Source: an uncultured Anaerolineae bacterium
GTDB lineage: Bacteria; Chloroflexota; Anaerolineae; J036; Brachytrichaceae
Length of the DNA: 42,583 nt
NCBI GenBank assembly: GCA_937927775.1
Contig: CALBEF010000044.1
Coordinates: forward strand, 1-42,583
Direction: 5' to 3'
The notes under the pieces were generated by a model. It was not told the DNA's origin. It was given only the letters and a program-made list of their open reading frames with translations, and made no database searches. How positions within the stretch are numbered: the stretch's first letter is position 1; every line of letters begins with the position of its first letter. Made by a program: the position numbers and the translations under genes. Shown here piece after piece: positions 26,937 through 35,799 of the stretch.

Positions 26937-27422
26937 TTAGAAACGCACGCCGGCGATTGCGCGCGCGACACACTCAGGAACCAGCCGCGACACATCACCG
27001 CCAAGCGAGGCAACCTCACGCACCAGCGATGCGCTGAGAAAGGTGAACGGTTCGTTTGCAAACAGGCACATAACCTCCACGTCTTCGGCCAGAAAATGGT
27101 TGGTCTGGGCCATCTGCCATTCATAGTCGAAATCGACGCTGTTACGTAAGCCGCGCACAATGACGCTCGCGCCGCGCGCGCGGGCAAAGTTGATCGTCAG
27201 CGTGTCGTAGCCGCACACGCTGACCCGCCCGCCGTGATTGAGGCTCGCCATGGCTTCGCTGGCCAGCCGGATGCGCTCGGCCTGCGAAAACAAAGCCTGC
27301 TTGCGGGGCGATGAATACACACCCACGATGAGATGATCGACCAGGGACAACGCGCGTTGCGCGATGTTCAGATGCCCGTTGTGAAATGGATCAAACGTGC
27401 CGGGGTATAGAGCGACGGTCAT
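26937..27422 (-). CDS. coaD: Phosphopantetheine adenylyltransferase
   Basis: 161 residues, normal length. It transfers AMP from ATP to 4'-phosphopantetheine, the penultimate step of coenzyme A synthesis. It shows the nucleotidyltransferase signature YPGTFDPFHNGHLNIAQRA (residues 5-23, TxxH-type HNGH), the substrate stretch IVRGLRNSVDFDYEWQMAQTN and FLSASLVREVASLGGDV near the C-terminus (the ISSS/T-R-type ATP motif). ATG 27422 begins MTVALYPGTFDP; the longer frame to 27518 is non-conserved. Upstream on the strand is recG with a 125-nt gap. The usual neighbour rsmD is absent from that gap. Confidence 0.95.
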   Translation of the reverse strand: MTVALYPGTFDPFHNGHLNIAQRALSLVDHLIVGVYSSPRKQALFSQAERIRLASEAMASLNHGGRVSVCGYDTLTINFARARGASVIVRGLRNSVDFDYEWQMAQTNHFLAEDVEVMCLFANEPFTFLSASLVREVASLGGDVSRLVPECVARAIAGVRF

Positions 27423-27547
27423 GGCGGATGATGGTGTTTGCCGGCCGGCTTCGCCGGCGCTTCTCTCGTGAATGATTCCGATGGATAAGAGTTTGGGTAG
27501 CGCGCTGCGCGCGTTCATGCGCGTTACGCAGCTTTAGGCGGCGGCCC

Positions 27548-30265
27548 TCAACTTGCGTCCCCCTGTGTCTGTCGCGCAGCCTGGAATGCGGCGACGCGCT
27601 CTGCCAGAATCGCGTGCTCCGGCGCGCGCAACTCTGGATCGGCCCCCAGCATCTTTTCGGCCTGCTCGCGCGCGATCATCAGCAGATCGCGGTCGTTCAC
27701 GCTCACCAGCTTGAGTTCCGGCTCGCCGCTCTGGCGCGTGCCGAAGAACTCGCCCGGCCCGCGTATCTCCAGGTCTTTCTCGGCCAGCTTGAAGCCGTCC
27801 TGGGTGGAGACGATGGCCTGCAATCGCTCGTCACTCACCGCCGCGCTGCTGTCGGCGATCAGCAGGCAGTAGGATTTGTGCTGCCCGCGCCCTACGCGCC
27901 CGCGAAACTGATGCAACTGCGACAGGCCGAAGCGGTCGGCGCCCTCGATCATCATCACCGTCGCGTTGGGCACGTCGATGCCGACCTCGACTACCGAGGT
28001 GGAGACCAGGATGTGCAGTTCGCCGCGCGCGAAGGCCGTCATCACTGCTTCTTTCTCCGCCGGCTTCATGCGCCCGTGCAACAGCCCCAGCCGGAACTGC
28101 GGAAAGATTTCGGTTTGCAGGCGGGCGTGCTCCTCCACCGCCGCTTTGGCTTCGATCTTCTCCGATTCCTCGACCAGCGGGCAGATGATGAAAGCCTGGC
28201 GGCCGGCGTGAATCTGGCTGCGCACGAAGGAGTAGGCGCGCTCGCGCTCGGCCGGCGCGAACCAGTGCGTCTCGATCGGTTGCCGGCCGGGCGGCATTTC
28301 GTCCAGCACCGTGTTGTCCAGGTCGCCATACAGCGTCAGAGCCAGGGTGCGCGGAATCGGCGTGGCCGTCATCACCAGCGTGTGCGGGTTGGATGCGCGC
28401 CCTTTCTGCCGCAGCGCCTTGCGCTGCGCCACGCCAAAGCGGTGCTGCTCGTCCACAACCACAAGCCCCAGGTTGCGGAAGGCCACGCCCTCCTGGATGA
28501 GCGCGTGCGTGCCGATGACGACGTGCGCAGCGCCGCTCTCCAGTTCGGCGTAGATGGCGCGTTTGTCGGCCGCCCGGACGCTGCCGGTGAGCAGCCGCGT
28601 CTCGATGGGCGGTGTCGCGCCGCTTTCGGCCATGCCGGCGAACAGCTTTTTAAGATTATTAAAGTGCTGCTCGGCCAGAATTTCGGTGGGCGCCATCAGC
28701 GCCGATTGCGCCCCGGCTGTCGCCGCCAGCGCCATGGCCAGCGCCGCCACAACCGTCTTGCCCGATCCGACATCCCCCTGCAGCAGGCGGTGCATGGCGA
28801 CCGGCTGGCGCAGGTCGCGCAGGATGGCCTCGATGGCGCGTTGTTGGGCGCCGGTGAGTGTGTAGGGCAGGGCGGCGGTCAGCCTCGTCAGCGTGGCTTC
28901 GTCGAAGGCCAGCGGCTGGGCCGGCTCGCTGCGCCACAGGTGGCGCTGGCGCAGCACGGCCAGTTGCAATTCGAACAGCTCGTCGAACGCCAGCCGGCGG
29001 CGCGCCGCTTCCTGCGCGCGCATGTCCCTCGGCCAGTGTATCTCGCGCAGGGCGTCCGCAATCGGCATCAGCCCGACCTCCCGGCGCACGGTCTCCGGCA
29101 GGCTTTCCGGCACACGCTGCGGCCAGTACTCGATCACCCGCTTCATGGTGCGGCGCACCAGCAGCGGGGCCAGGCCCTCGGTCAGCCGGTATACCGGCAC
29201 AATGTTGCCCCCCGTCACCCATTCCTTCTCGGCCGGCTCGTGCGATGGGTTCTGGAAGATCAGTTTGCCCAGGTATTCGCTCACCTTGCCGCTGATGACG
29301 ATCTCGCGCCCCGGCTGGAACTGCCGGGCCATGCTGTCAATGTAGCGCTGCGAGGTGAACCACGAACACTCGATGGCGCCGGAGGCGTCTTCGACCACCA
29401 CGCGCAGGATGTGCAGGCCGGTTTTGGTGGCCTGCTTGCGCACGCCGGCCACCCGCCCGATGATCGTGACCTGCTCGCCGTATTCGAGCCGGTCGATGGT
29501 TTTCAACGCGCTGTAGTCATCGTAGCGGGTCGGGAAGAAATACAGCAGATCGCGGATGGTCTTCACGCCCAGCCGGGCGAACTTGTCAGCGTTGAACGAG
29601 CCGATGCCGGCAATGTTGGTGATCGGCGCGTCCAGGCCGAGACTGGTGTATTTGCGCGCAGTGACTGTTGACAGATTGCGTTGAGGCGGCGCCAGTGGCG
29701 AGCGGACGGATGGCTGCTGTGGCTGCGCCGGGCGCGGCGTTGCTTGGCGCGTCTCGGCCGGCTGCGCGGCGTGTGTCGCGGCAGGGCGCGACTGCGGCGC
29801 GCTCGACCGGCGTTCGCTCGACCCCGCCGTATCTTCGTGAGAAAGTTGCGCGGGTGAACCGGCTTCTGGTTGCGCGGTCGAGGGCTGGCGCAGCGCCGGC
29901 GCTGTGACAGCCGGCGCATTTGCCGGGCCGCTCGCGCCGCCGAAGCTGGCTGCTGCGCGCGACCTGGGGCCGGCTGGCTCTGCCGCCGCCGCCCGCGCGC
30001 TGCCTGTGACTTGCGGCGATTGCAATCGCTGCATCAGCGCGTTGAGCGCGGCCCGTCGCACCTGGGCATCTGTCATGGCGCTGTAGGCGCGCATGTCTTC
30101 GGCAACCGACTCGGCCCAGGCGGGGTCGATACTGGCTTTCGCTGCGTCGGCCAGCCAGGCTTTGGTGAATGAGGCCAGGCCGCGCGTGACGGCTTTGTCC
30201 TGGCAGCCGGTCTGACTCTCGAGCTTGAGAATTTTCAGGAGCTTCTCGGTGGCGCTGTTTGGCAT
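27548..30265 (-). CDS. recG: ATP-dependent DNA helicase RecG
   Basis: 905 residues, longer than the usual 690-820. An N-terminal helical unit (MPNSATEKLLKILKLESQTGCQDKAV, to about residue 85) is followed by an Ala/Pro/Gln-rich linker (about 90-200) and then the RecG core: wedge/OB region (VTIIGRVAGVRKQATKTGLHILRVVVEDASG), helicase motifs I (LLQGDVGSGKTVVAALA), II (VVVDEQHRFGV), III (LVMTATPIPRTLAL) and VI (QFRGRVGRGQHKSYCLL). It remodels stalled replication forks and Holliday junctions. The N-terminal unit is a feature I associate with Chloroflexota RecG. It follows degV across the heptad hairpin at 30282-30344. Confidence 0.95.
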   Translation of the reverse strand: MPNSATEKLLKILKLESQTGCQDKAVTRGLASFTKAWLADAAKASIDPAWAESVAEDMRAYSAMTDAQVRRAALNALMQRLQSPQVTGSARAAAAEPAGPRSRAAASFGGASGPANAPAVTAPALRQPSTAQPEAGSPAQLSHEDTAGSSERRSSAPQSRPAATHAAQPAETRQATPRPAQPQQPSVRSPLAPPQRNLSTVTARKYTSLGLDAPITNIAGIGSFNADKFARLGVKTIRDLLYFFPTRYDDYSALKTIDRLEYGEQVTIIGRVAGVRKQATKTGLHILRVVVEDASGAIECSWFTSQRYIDSMARQFQPGREIVISGKVSEYLGKLIFQNPSHEPAEKEWVTGGNIVPVYRLTEGLAPLLVRRTMKRVIEYWPQRVPESLPETVRREVGLMPIADALREIHWPRDMRAQEAARRRLAFDELFELQLAVLRQRHLWRSEPAQPLAFDEATLTRLTAALPYTLTGAQQRAIEAILRDLRQPVAMHRLLQGDVGSGKTVVAALAMALAATAGAQSALMAPTEILAEQHFNNLKKLFAGMAESGATPPIETRLLTGSVRAADKRAIYAELESGAAHVVIGTHALIQEGVAFRNLGLVVVDEQHRFGVAQRKALRQKGRASNPHTLVMTATPIPRTLALTLYGDLDNTVLDEMPPGRQPIETHWFAPAERERAYSFVRSQIHAGRQAFIICPLVEESEKIEAKAAVEEHARLQTEIFPQFRLGLLHGRMKPAEKEAVMTAFARGELHILVSTSVVEVGIDVPNATVMMIEGADRFGLSQLHQFRGRVGRGQHKSYCLLIADSSAAVSDERLQAIVSTQDGFKLAEKDLEIRGPGEFFGTRQSGEPELKLVSVNDRDLLMIAREQAEKMLGADPELRAPEHAILAERVAAFQAARQTQGDAS

Positions 30266-30281
30266 ATCGCTTCTCGATGAT

Positions 30282-30344
30282 GAAGGACGAATGACGGAAG
30301 ACGAAGCGAGAAGTCGTTCGTCCTGCGTCGTTCGTCCTTCGCTG
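30282..30344. repeat. Heptad array forming an inverted repeat between degV and recG
   Basis: Nine 7-mers in register: GAAGGAC, GAATGAC, GGAAGAC, GAAGCGA, GAAGTCG, TTCGTCC, TGCGTCG, TTCGTCC, TTCGCTG. The left part is complementary to the right part: arms GAAGGACGAATGACG (30282-30296) and CGTCGTTCGTCCTTC (30326-30340) match at 14 of 15 positions. As RNA (minus strand) it could form a long hairpin between the two genes. Confidence 0.85.
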
Positions 30345-30349
30345 GAAGA

Positions 30350-31207
30350 TTATACGCGGGTCAGGAGCGCCACGCCGACGCCCAGCGGGCCGAAGTGCGC
30401 GCCGATCACAGGCGTGATCAACATCATTTGTTGTTGTTCAACCGGCAACAGGCCGGCCAGGCTGGCTTGCGCGCGCCGCACGTCGTCCATCACATCCCCG
30501 CCGCTGTGCAGAACTGCCAGGCGCTCGACGCCCTGCCGCTGGCCGGCCAACTCGTGCGCGGCGTCGATCAGTCGCTGGATGCCCCGGCTGCGCGCGCGCA
30601 CGCGATCCATCTGGTTGATCTCGCCGTTGCGCACATCGACCAGCAGCTTGATCTGCAACAGGTCGCCGATGCCGGCGGTAAGGGCGCTCACCCGCCCGCT
30701 GCGGCGCAGATACTTCAGCGTGTCGGCCATGGCGTAGATGACGCCGCGCGGGCGCATGGCGTCGATGGCGCGCAGAATTTCGGATGCATCGGCGCCCTGC
30801 CGGGCCAGCTCTGCCGCAGTTTGCGCCATCCACCCCAGGCAGATGGTGAGCGTTCCCGAATCGATCACGCGCACGGGGACGCCGCGCGCGGTCATCTCTT
30901 GCGCCGCGACCCTGGCCGAGTCGCACAGCGCGCTGTAACGCCGGCCCAGGTGGATTGAGAGGATCTCCGTCGCGCCCTGGCTGATTTGCCGTTCGTAGGC
31001 GGCGATGAAGTCTGCTGCTGACGGGGCGGCGGTTTTGCAGTCCCGGTATGTCGGCAATTCCGCAAAGAACTGCTCGCGCGGCAAATCGACGCCATCCCGG
31101 CGGATAACGCCATCGGCCTCCACCAGCACGGGCACGACTTCAATGCCCAGGTCGCGCGCCGTCTGGGCCGGCAGATCGGATGTCGAATCCGTCACAACGC
31201 TGATCAT
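30350..31207 (-). CDS. DegV family (fatty-acid-binding) protein
   Basis: 285 residues. It starts with the family hallmark MISVVTDSTSDLPAQTARDLGIEVVPVLV, followed by the first-domain motif TAAPSAADFIAAYE, SIHLGRRYSALCDSARVAA and VIDSGTLTICLGWMAQTA, and the C-terminal lobe RRSGRVSALTAGIGDLLQIKLLVDV. DegV/FakB proteins hold a fatty acid in a tunnel; FakB presents it to the kinase FakA for phosphorylation. No FakA gene is in the window. GHFGPLGVGVALLTR-type C-terminus (IGAHFGPLGVGV) is typical. It lies 24 nt after the LLM flavoprotein gene, same strand. Confidence 0.93.
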   Translation of the reverse strand: MISVVTDSTSDLPAQTARDLGIEVVPVLVEADGVIRRDGVDLPREQFFAELPTYRDCKTAAPSAADFIAAYERQISQGATEILSIHLGRRYSALCDSARVAAQEMTARGVPVRVIDSGTLTICLGWMAQTAAELARQGADASEILRAIDAMRPRGVIYAMADTLKYLRRSGRVSALTAGIGDLLQIKLLVDVRNGEINQMDRVRARSRGIQRLIDAAHELAGQRQGVERLAVLHSGGDVMDDVRRAQASLAGLLPVEQQQMMLITPVIGAHFGPLGVGVALLTRV

Positions 31208-31231
31208 GCGCTTTTCCCTGCCGGCGCGGGG

Positions 31232-32251
31232 CTATGCCGGGCCGGCGAACGTGTCGATCATTAATTTCACGTCGCCCAACGGATACAGGATGGGGCAGGT
31301 GCAGCCGTTGGCGCGATACTCGTCCACTTTGCGGCGCGCTTCGTCGGGCGTGCCGCTGGCGGTAATGAGTTGCACAACATCGTCCGGCACAAGCTGCATG
31401 GCGCGCTCGATCTGCTCTTCGGTGGCCGGCCAGGTCAGCACGTTGCCGATGGCTTCGAGCAGATCGCCGCTCACGCCGCTGGCTTTCATGATATGAGGCT
31501 GCTGGCCGAGGTATTGCGTGACGAGCTTGCGCGCGCTGTCGAGCGCCTTCCTGCGGTCATGATCGACGCTGCACACGACCAGTTGAGGCCGGTCGATGTC
31601 GTCGAGCGTGCGCCCGGCTTTCTTTGCGCCGGCCTCCAGCAGCGTCAGTGCCTTTTCGTTGTAGCGCGGCGCGACCAGGTAGTTGAGCACCACGCCGTCG
31701 GCGATTTCGCCGGTCAACTCCATCATTTGGTCGCCGGTGGCGCCGATATAGATGGGCACTTTGCGCGGCTCGCGCCGGCCATGCACGATGTCCAGCTCCA
31801 CCCCATCCAGATGAACGAATTCGCCGTGGAAGGTGACGCGCTTCATCGCCAGCAGATCGCGCACTACCGTGACGACCTCGCGCATCGCGCGCAGCGGCTT
31901 CAAGCGGGCGATGCCCACGTTTTTGGCCAGGGGGTCCCACCATGCGCCGATGCCACAGATGATGCGATCCGGCGCCAGATCGTCCAGGGTCAGAAACGTC
32001 GCGGCAATCAGCGCGGCGTTGCGCGTCCAGTTATTGATGACGCCGCTGCCCACTTTGATGCGCTCGGTGACTGCGGCAAAGGCGGCCATCGGCACGATCG
32101 CGTCGCGCACCAGGCGCGACTCGGCCTGCCAGACGGCTTCGAACCCGCGCTGCTCGGCGTATTGCGCATAGGCCATGCCGTCGCGTAAGGGGTGGGCATC
32201 CTGCAGATAGAGCGCCACGCGCGAATGGGCAGACTGGACGGACTGAGTCAT
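31232..32251 (-). CDS. LLM-class (luciferase-like) flavin/F420-dependent oxidoreductase
   Basis: 339 residues, TIM-barrel luciferase-like monooxygenase family. Motifs: [32 protein letters not shown] near the N-terminus, [45 protein letters not shown] (F420/FMN-binding region) and [32 protein letters not shown]. The closest known branch is the 5,10-methylenetetrahydromethanopterin reductase-like F420 group; whether F420 or FMN is used, and the substrate, cannot be told. GGAGG lies 7 nt before ATG 32251. It is the first gene of the minus run toward degV and recG and divergent from infA. Confidence 0.9.
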   Translation of the reverse strand: MTQSVQSAHSRVALYLQDAHPLRDGMAYAQYAEQRGFEAVWQAESRLVRDAIVPMAAFAAVTERIKVGSGVINNWTRNAALIAATFLTLDDLAPDRIICGIGAWWDPLAKNVGIARLKPLRAMREVVTVVRDLLAMKRVTFHGEFVHLDGVELDIVHGRREPRKVPIYIGATGDQMMELTGEIADGVVLNYLVAPRYNEKALTLLEAGAKKAGRTLDDIDRPQLVVCSVDHDRRKALDSARKLVTQYLGQQPHIMKASGVSGDLLEAIGNVLTWPATEEQIERAMQLVPDDVVQLITASGTPDEARRKVDEYRANGCTCPILYPLGDVKLMIDTFAGPA

Positions 32252-32280
32252 GTTGCCTCCAAAATTTTCTCTGGTTTGCG

Positions 32281-32309
32281 TTGACGATGATTTTACAGTT
32301 GTCTATAAT
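32281..32309 (+). promoter_or_regulatory. Sigma-70 promoter of infA
   Basis: TTGACG (32281-32286), 17-nt spacer, TATAAT (32304-32309). Predicted start near 32316, about 46 nt before the infA ATG. This is the best plus-strand promoter in the window. Confidence 0.8.
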
Positions 32310-32361
32310 GGCAAGCGTATCGAAGCGCAATCGGCGCGCAAATCAACCACTGAAAGGATTT

Positions 32362-32637
32362 ATGGCAAACAGGCAAAAAGACGTATACAAGCAGAAGGAA
32401 GGCGTGATCGAAGTCGAAGGCGAGGTAATCGAGGCTCTGCCTGGAACGATGTTCAAGGTGAAGATCGATGGCGGCCACGAGGTGCTGGCGACGCTGGCCG
32501 GCAAGATGCGCAAGTTCTACATCCGCATTTTGCTGGGGGATCGGGTCAAGCTGGAATTGTCGCCCTATGATCTCACGCGCGGCCGCATCACGTATCGCAT
32601 GAGCACCCGGCGCCAGGCTGACCCGAACACATACTGA
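32362..32637 (+). CDS. infA: Translation initiation factor IF-1
   Basis: 91 residues with the S1-like OB fold of IF-1: [68 protein letters not shown]. Key IF-1 residues (GEV, P.TMF.V, GHEVLA, GDRV.VE.SPYDL..GRI.YR) are present. It binds the ribosomal A site during initiation. Family length is about 72; here there are about 13 extra N-terminal and 10 extra C-terminal residues. AAAGGA lies 3-8 nt before ATG 32362. It stands alone with its own strong promoter instead of lying in a ribosomal-protein operon. Confidence 0.94.
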   Translation: MANRQKDVYKQKEGVIEVEGEVIEALPGTMFKVKIDGGHEVLATLAGKMRKFYIRILLGDRVKLELSPYDLTRGRITYRMSTRRQADPNTY

Positions 32638-32644
32638 CACGCTG

Positions 32645-32711
32645 AACCACACGGCACAAAGGACACGAAGTCATTTCTCTCCGGCTCCGTGATCTTTGTG
32701 GCTTGTGGTTT
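32645..32711. repeat. Inverted heptad-phased repeat between infA and prmA
   Basis: Arms AACCACACGGCACAAAG (32645-32661) and CTTTGTGGCTTGTGGTT (32694-32710) pair at 15 of 17 positions. On the minus strand the whole stretch reads in 7-mers (CCACAAG, CCACAAA, GATCACG and so on). The right arm lies inside the 3' end of prmA, and the left arm follows the infA stop. It probably acts as a bidirectional terminator. Confidence 0.75.
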
Positions 32712-33618
32712 GCTCTCGTTCGCACACCAGGCAAATCCAGTCTGCGCGTTGCGTCTGATCCACGACGCGCAGGCCGGCCTTACGCAGGGCCGCCTTCACT
32801 TCCTCGGCCTGTGTGTCGAGGATGCCGGAAAAAATGAATGTGCGGCCTGTCTTGCCCAGGCCGTCTTCAAGCAGGCGGCGAATGACGCCGGCCAGAATGT
32901 TGACGATCACCACGTCATAGACTCCCTCTGCCTGTTCCCATGATCCCGGCGCGATCGTGACGCGCGTGTTGACCTCGTTGCGCGCCACGTTGTCGCGCGC
33001 GGCGCGCACGGCTTCTTCGTCAGTATCGACGCCCAGCGCCGAGTCTGCGCCGAGTTTGGCCGCCAGAATGGACAGGATGCCGGAGCCGGTTCCCACATCG
33101 AGCACGCGCATGCCAGGCTGGACGCGCTCTTCAATGGCCGCCGCGCACAATTGGGTGGTGGGGTGCAGGCCGGTGCCAAATGCCAGGCCGGGATCGAGCG
33201 TCACCACGATGTCGCCAGGCTCAGGCTGCGGTTCGATCCACGACGGGCAGACCAGAATGCGCCGGCCCATGCGCACCGGCTTGAAGGCAGCCTTCCACGC
33301 CTCGGCCCAGTCTGCCTGCGCCACATCGCGCCAGGCCGGCTGCGGAACCGGGCGGATCAGATTGAGGCAACTCAATGCGCGTTCGACATTCGCGCGTCGT
33401 TCTTCGAGCGTCTCATCGCATGGCAGGTAGGCGCGCACCACGATCGGGCCGCTGGCCGTTTCGTCTTCCCACCGGTCGGCGATGCGGTCGTTGAAGTTGA
33501 TCTGCTCCAGCGCCACCCCGCCTTCGACATACGGGTAGATGGCTTCGCTGATGGCTTCGGCCAGTTCGCTGTCGGTTTCGATTGAGAGTTCGACCCAGTT
33601 TTGGATGGGATGCGCCAT
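32671..33618 (-). CDS. prmA: Ribosomal protein L11 methyltransferase
   Basis: 315 residues. The N-terminal L11-recognition part (MAHPIQNWVELSIETDSELAEAISEAIYPYVEGGVALEQI) precedes a Rossmann SAM-binding domain with MRVLDVGTGSGILSILAAKLGADSALGVDTDEEAVRAARDNVARNEV and the post-motif YDVVIVNILAGVI (NILA, the PrmA hallmark). It methylates ribosomal protein L11. The last dozen residues (EQTTSHKDHGAGEK) are encoded by the heptad-phased inverted repeat and are not part of the family fold. ATG 33618 has a TAGAAT box 9 nt upstream, so its leader is very short. It is divergent from ppk. Confidence 0.93.
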   Translation of the reverse strand: MAHPIQNWVELSIETDSELAEAISEAIYPYVEGGVALEQINFNDRIADRWEDETASGPIVVRAYLPCDETLEERRANVERALSCLNLIRPVPQPAWRDVAQADWAEAWKAAFKPVRMGRRILVCPSWIEPQPEPGDIVVTLDPGLAFGTGLHPTTQLCAAAIEERVQPGMRVLDVGTGSGILSILAAKLGADSALGVDTDEEAVRAARDNVARNEVNTRVTIAPGSWEQAEGVYDVVIVNILAGVIRRLLEDGLGKTGRTFIFSGILDTQAEEVKAALRKAGLRVVDQTQRADWICLVCEREQTTSHKDHGAGEK

Positions 33619-33627
33619 CGTGCGCGC

Positions 33628-33633
33628 ATTCTA
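33628..33633 (-). promoter_or_regulatory. -10 box (TAGAAT) close to the prmA start
   Basis: TAGAAT on the minus strand ends 9 nt before the prmA ATG, leaving at most a few leader bases. No Shine-Dalgarno is visible. On the plus strand TAAGAT (33640-33645) could serve ppk. Confidence 0.45.
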
Positions 33634-33716
33634 CTCTGGTAAGATAGCGCGACCCTGGATGGCTTTATGCGTTGCGGCGGTTGCCGGCGTGGATGAGGCG
33701 TTAGGCCCGAAGATCT

Positions 33717-35789
33717 ATGGCTGAACCATTTCCATCCTCGAGCTACATCAATCGTGAGTTGAGCTGGATCGAGTTCAACCGGCGCGTTCTCGAAGAGGCG
33801 CAGGACCCCCAGCAGCCGCTGCTCGAGCGAGCCAAGTTCCTGTCCATCTTCACCACCAACCTCGACGAGTTTTTCATGATCCGGGTGTCGGGCGTGAAGA
33901 AACAGATTGCCGCCGCCGTTGAGGAATTGTCGCCGGATGGGTTGACCCCCAGCGCCACGCTCGACAGCATCGTTTCCGCGTTGACGCCGTTGATTCAGGA
34001 GCATTCGCAAGCGTGGCAGGAGATGGTCAGGCCGGCGTTGGCCGCGCAGGGCGTTCATGTGCTGGACTTCGCAGACTTGACGCCGGAACAGCGCGCCCGC
34101 GCGTCTGATTACTTCAACCGCGAAGTCTATCCGGTGCTGACGCCGCTGGCATTTGACCCCGGCCATCCCTTCCCGCACATCAGCAACCTGAGTCTGAGCC
34201 TGGCGGTGGTGGTGCGCACACGCAGCGGCCGCGAGCGGTTCGCGCGGGTGAAGGTGCCGCCGGTGCTGCCCCGCCTGGTGCCCGTTTCGGACAACGTGGA
34301 AGGCGACGGCAACCCTTATGCGTTCGTCTGGCTCGATCAACTGATCGCGGCCAACATTCACAAGCTGTTTGCCGGCATGGAGATCCTGCGCGTTCATGCC
34401 TTCCGCGTCACGCGAGACACCGACCTCGAGATTCAGGTGGACGAGGCCGATGACCTGCTCGCCACGATCGAGCGCGTGATGCAGGACCGGCGCTTCGGCT
34501 CGGCGGTGCGCCTCGAGATTGCCCGCGACATGCCGGACGCAGACCGCGACATCCTTGTGGAGAATCTGGGGCTTGAGACGCGCGATGTGTATCGCGTGTG
34601 CGGGCCGCTCGATCTGAGCGCGCTGATGGAATTGCACCGGCTGCCCATGCCCCGGCTGAAAGATCCGCCGCATCAGCCGCACCTGCCCGGCCTGCTGCGC
34701 TCGATGAACATCGCCAACAATCCCGACGATCTGTTCACCATTATCCGCAGCGGCGATCAACTGGTGCATCATCCCTACGACTCGTTTTCGCCGGTGATCG
34801 ACTTCATTCAGGGGGCGGCGCGCGACCCGAATGTGCTGGCGATCAAGATGACCCTGTATCGCGTCGGCCAGAATGCGCCGGTGGTGCAGGCGCTGATCGA
34901 CGCCATTCAGGCCGGCAAGCAGGTGGCCGTGCTGGTGGAGCTGAAAGCGCGCTTCGACGAGCAAAACAACATCCAGTGGGCGCGGACGCTGGAAGATGAG
35001 GGCGTGCATGTTGTGTACGGACTGCCGCGCCTCAAAGTTCACTGCAAAGTGGCGCTGGTGGTGCGCCGCGAAGCCGATCGCATCCGGCGCTACGTGCACC
35101 TGGGCACCGGCAATTACAACGCCACGACCGCCCGCATCTACACCGACATCGGCCTGTTCACCTGCCGCGAGGACATCGGCGAGGACGCCACCGATCTGTT
35201 CAATTACCTGACCGGCTACTCCTATCAGGATCAGTACCGGCGTTTTCTGGTGGCGCCGGTCAATCTGCGCCAGAACATGCTCGCGCTGATCGAACGCGAG
35301 ATTGCCGCCCACCGCGAGCATGGCAATGGCCGGCTGATCTTCAAGATGAACGCGCTGGTTGATCCGCCGTTGATCGACGCGCTGTACCGGGCGTCGCAGG
35401 CCGGCGTGCAGATCGACCTGATCGTGCGCGGCATCTGCTGTTTGCGCCCCGGCGTCCCCGGCGTCAGCGACACCATCCGGGTTATCAGCATCGTGGGACG
35501 TTTCCTTGAACACAGCCGCGTTTACTACTTCCACAACAACGGGCAGCCGGATATTTACATCGGCAGCGCCGACATCATGCAGCGCAACCTGGACCGGCGC
35601 GTGGAGACACTGTTCCCCATTCTCGATCCCGCGCTGAAGCAGCGCGTGCTGCGGGATATCCTGGAGCTGCAACTGCGCGACAATGTCAAGGCGCGCGAGT
35701 TGTTGCCCGACGGCAGCTATCGGCGCGTGCAGCGCCGGCCGGACGATCCGCCTATCGACAGCCAGCTCGAGGCCATGTCGATGCACTGA
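33717..35789 (+). CDS. ppk1: Polyphosphate kinase 1
   Basis: 690 residues, the usual length. Makes polyphosphate from the gamma phosphate of ATP, reversibly. N-terminal domain SSYINRELSWIEFNRRVLEEAQ, then the head domain, and two phospholipase-D-like C-terminal domains. The autophosphorylated histidine is His461 in RYVHLGTGNYN; a second active-site region is VYYFHNNGQPDIYIGSADIMQRNLDRRVE. NNPDDLFTIIRSGDQLVHHPYDSFSPV is the nucleotide-binding region. No exopolyphosphatase gene is adjacent. ATG 33717 is preceded only by a weak purine stretch. Downstream is the heptad array and then the ROK-SIS gene. Confidence 0.96.
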   Translation: MAEPFPSSSYINRELSWIEFNRRVLEEAQDPQQPLLERAKFLSIFTTNLDEFFMIRVSGVKKQIAAAVEELSPDGLTPSATLDSIVSALTPLIQEHSQAWQEMVRPALAAQGVHVLDFADLTPEQRARASDYFNREVYPVLTPLAFDPGHPFPHISNLSLSLAVVVRTRSGRERFARVKVPPVLPRLVPVSDNVEGDGNPYAFVWLDQLIAANIHKLFAGMEILRVHAFRVTRDTDLEIQVDEADDLLATIERVMQDRRFGSAVRLEIARDMPDADRDILVENLGLETRDVYRVCGPLDLSALMELHRLPMPRLKDPPHQPHLPGLLRSMNIANNPDDLFTIIRSGDQLVHHPYDSFSPVIDFIQGAARDPNVLAIKMTLYRVGQNAPVVQALIDAIQAGKQVAVLVELKARFDEQNNIQWARTLEDEGVHVVYGLPRLKVHCKVALVVRREADRIRRYVHLGTGNYNATTARIYTDIGLFTCREDIGEDATDLFNYLTGYSYQDQYRRFLVAPVNLRQNMLALIEREIAAHREHGNGRLIFKMNALVDPPLIDALYRASQAGVQIDLIVRGICCLRPGVPGVSDTIRVISIVGRFLEHSRVYYFHNNGQPDIYIGSADIMQRNLDRRVETLFPILDPALKQRVLRDILELQLRDNVKARELLPDGSYRRVQRRPDDPPIDSQLEAMSMH

Positions 35790-35799
35790 CCTCGGCTGA

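Noticed and set aside
27423..27547. A remnant of rsmD between recG and coaD
   Set aside because: The 125-nt gap shows no methyltransferase motif (such as NPPY) in any frame; it only contains GC-rich near-palindromic sequence.
27614..29671. Plus-strand open frame of 685 codons antisense to recG
   Set aside because: RecG helicase motifs are intact on the minus strand; the antisense frame shows no domain.
33372..35786. Minus-strand open frame of 804 codons antisense to ppk1
   Set aside because: Ppk1 is complete on the plus strand; the antisense translation is His/Gln/Arg-rich, typical of GC-rich shadow frames.
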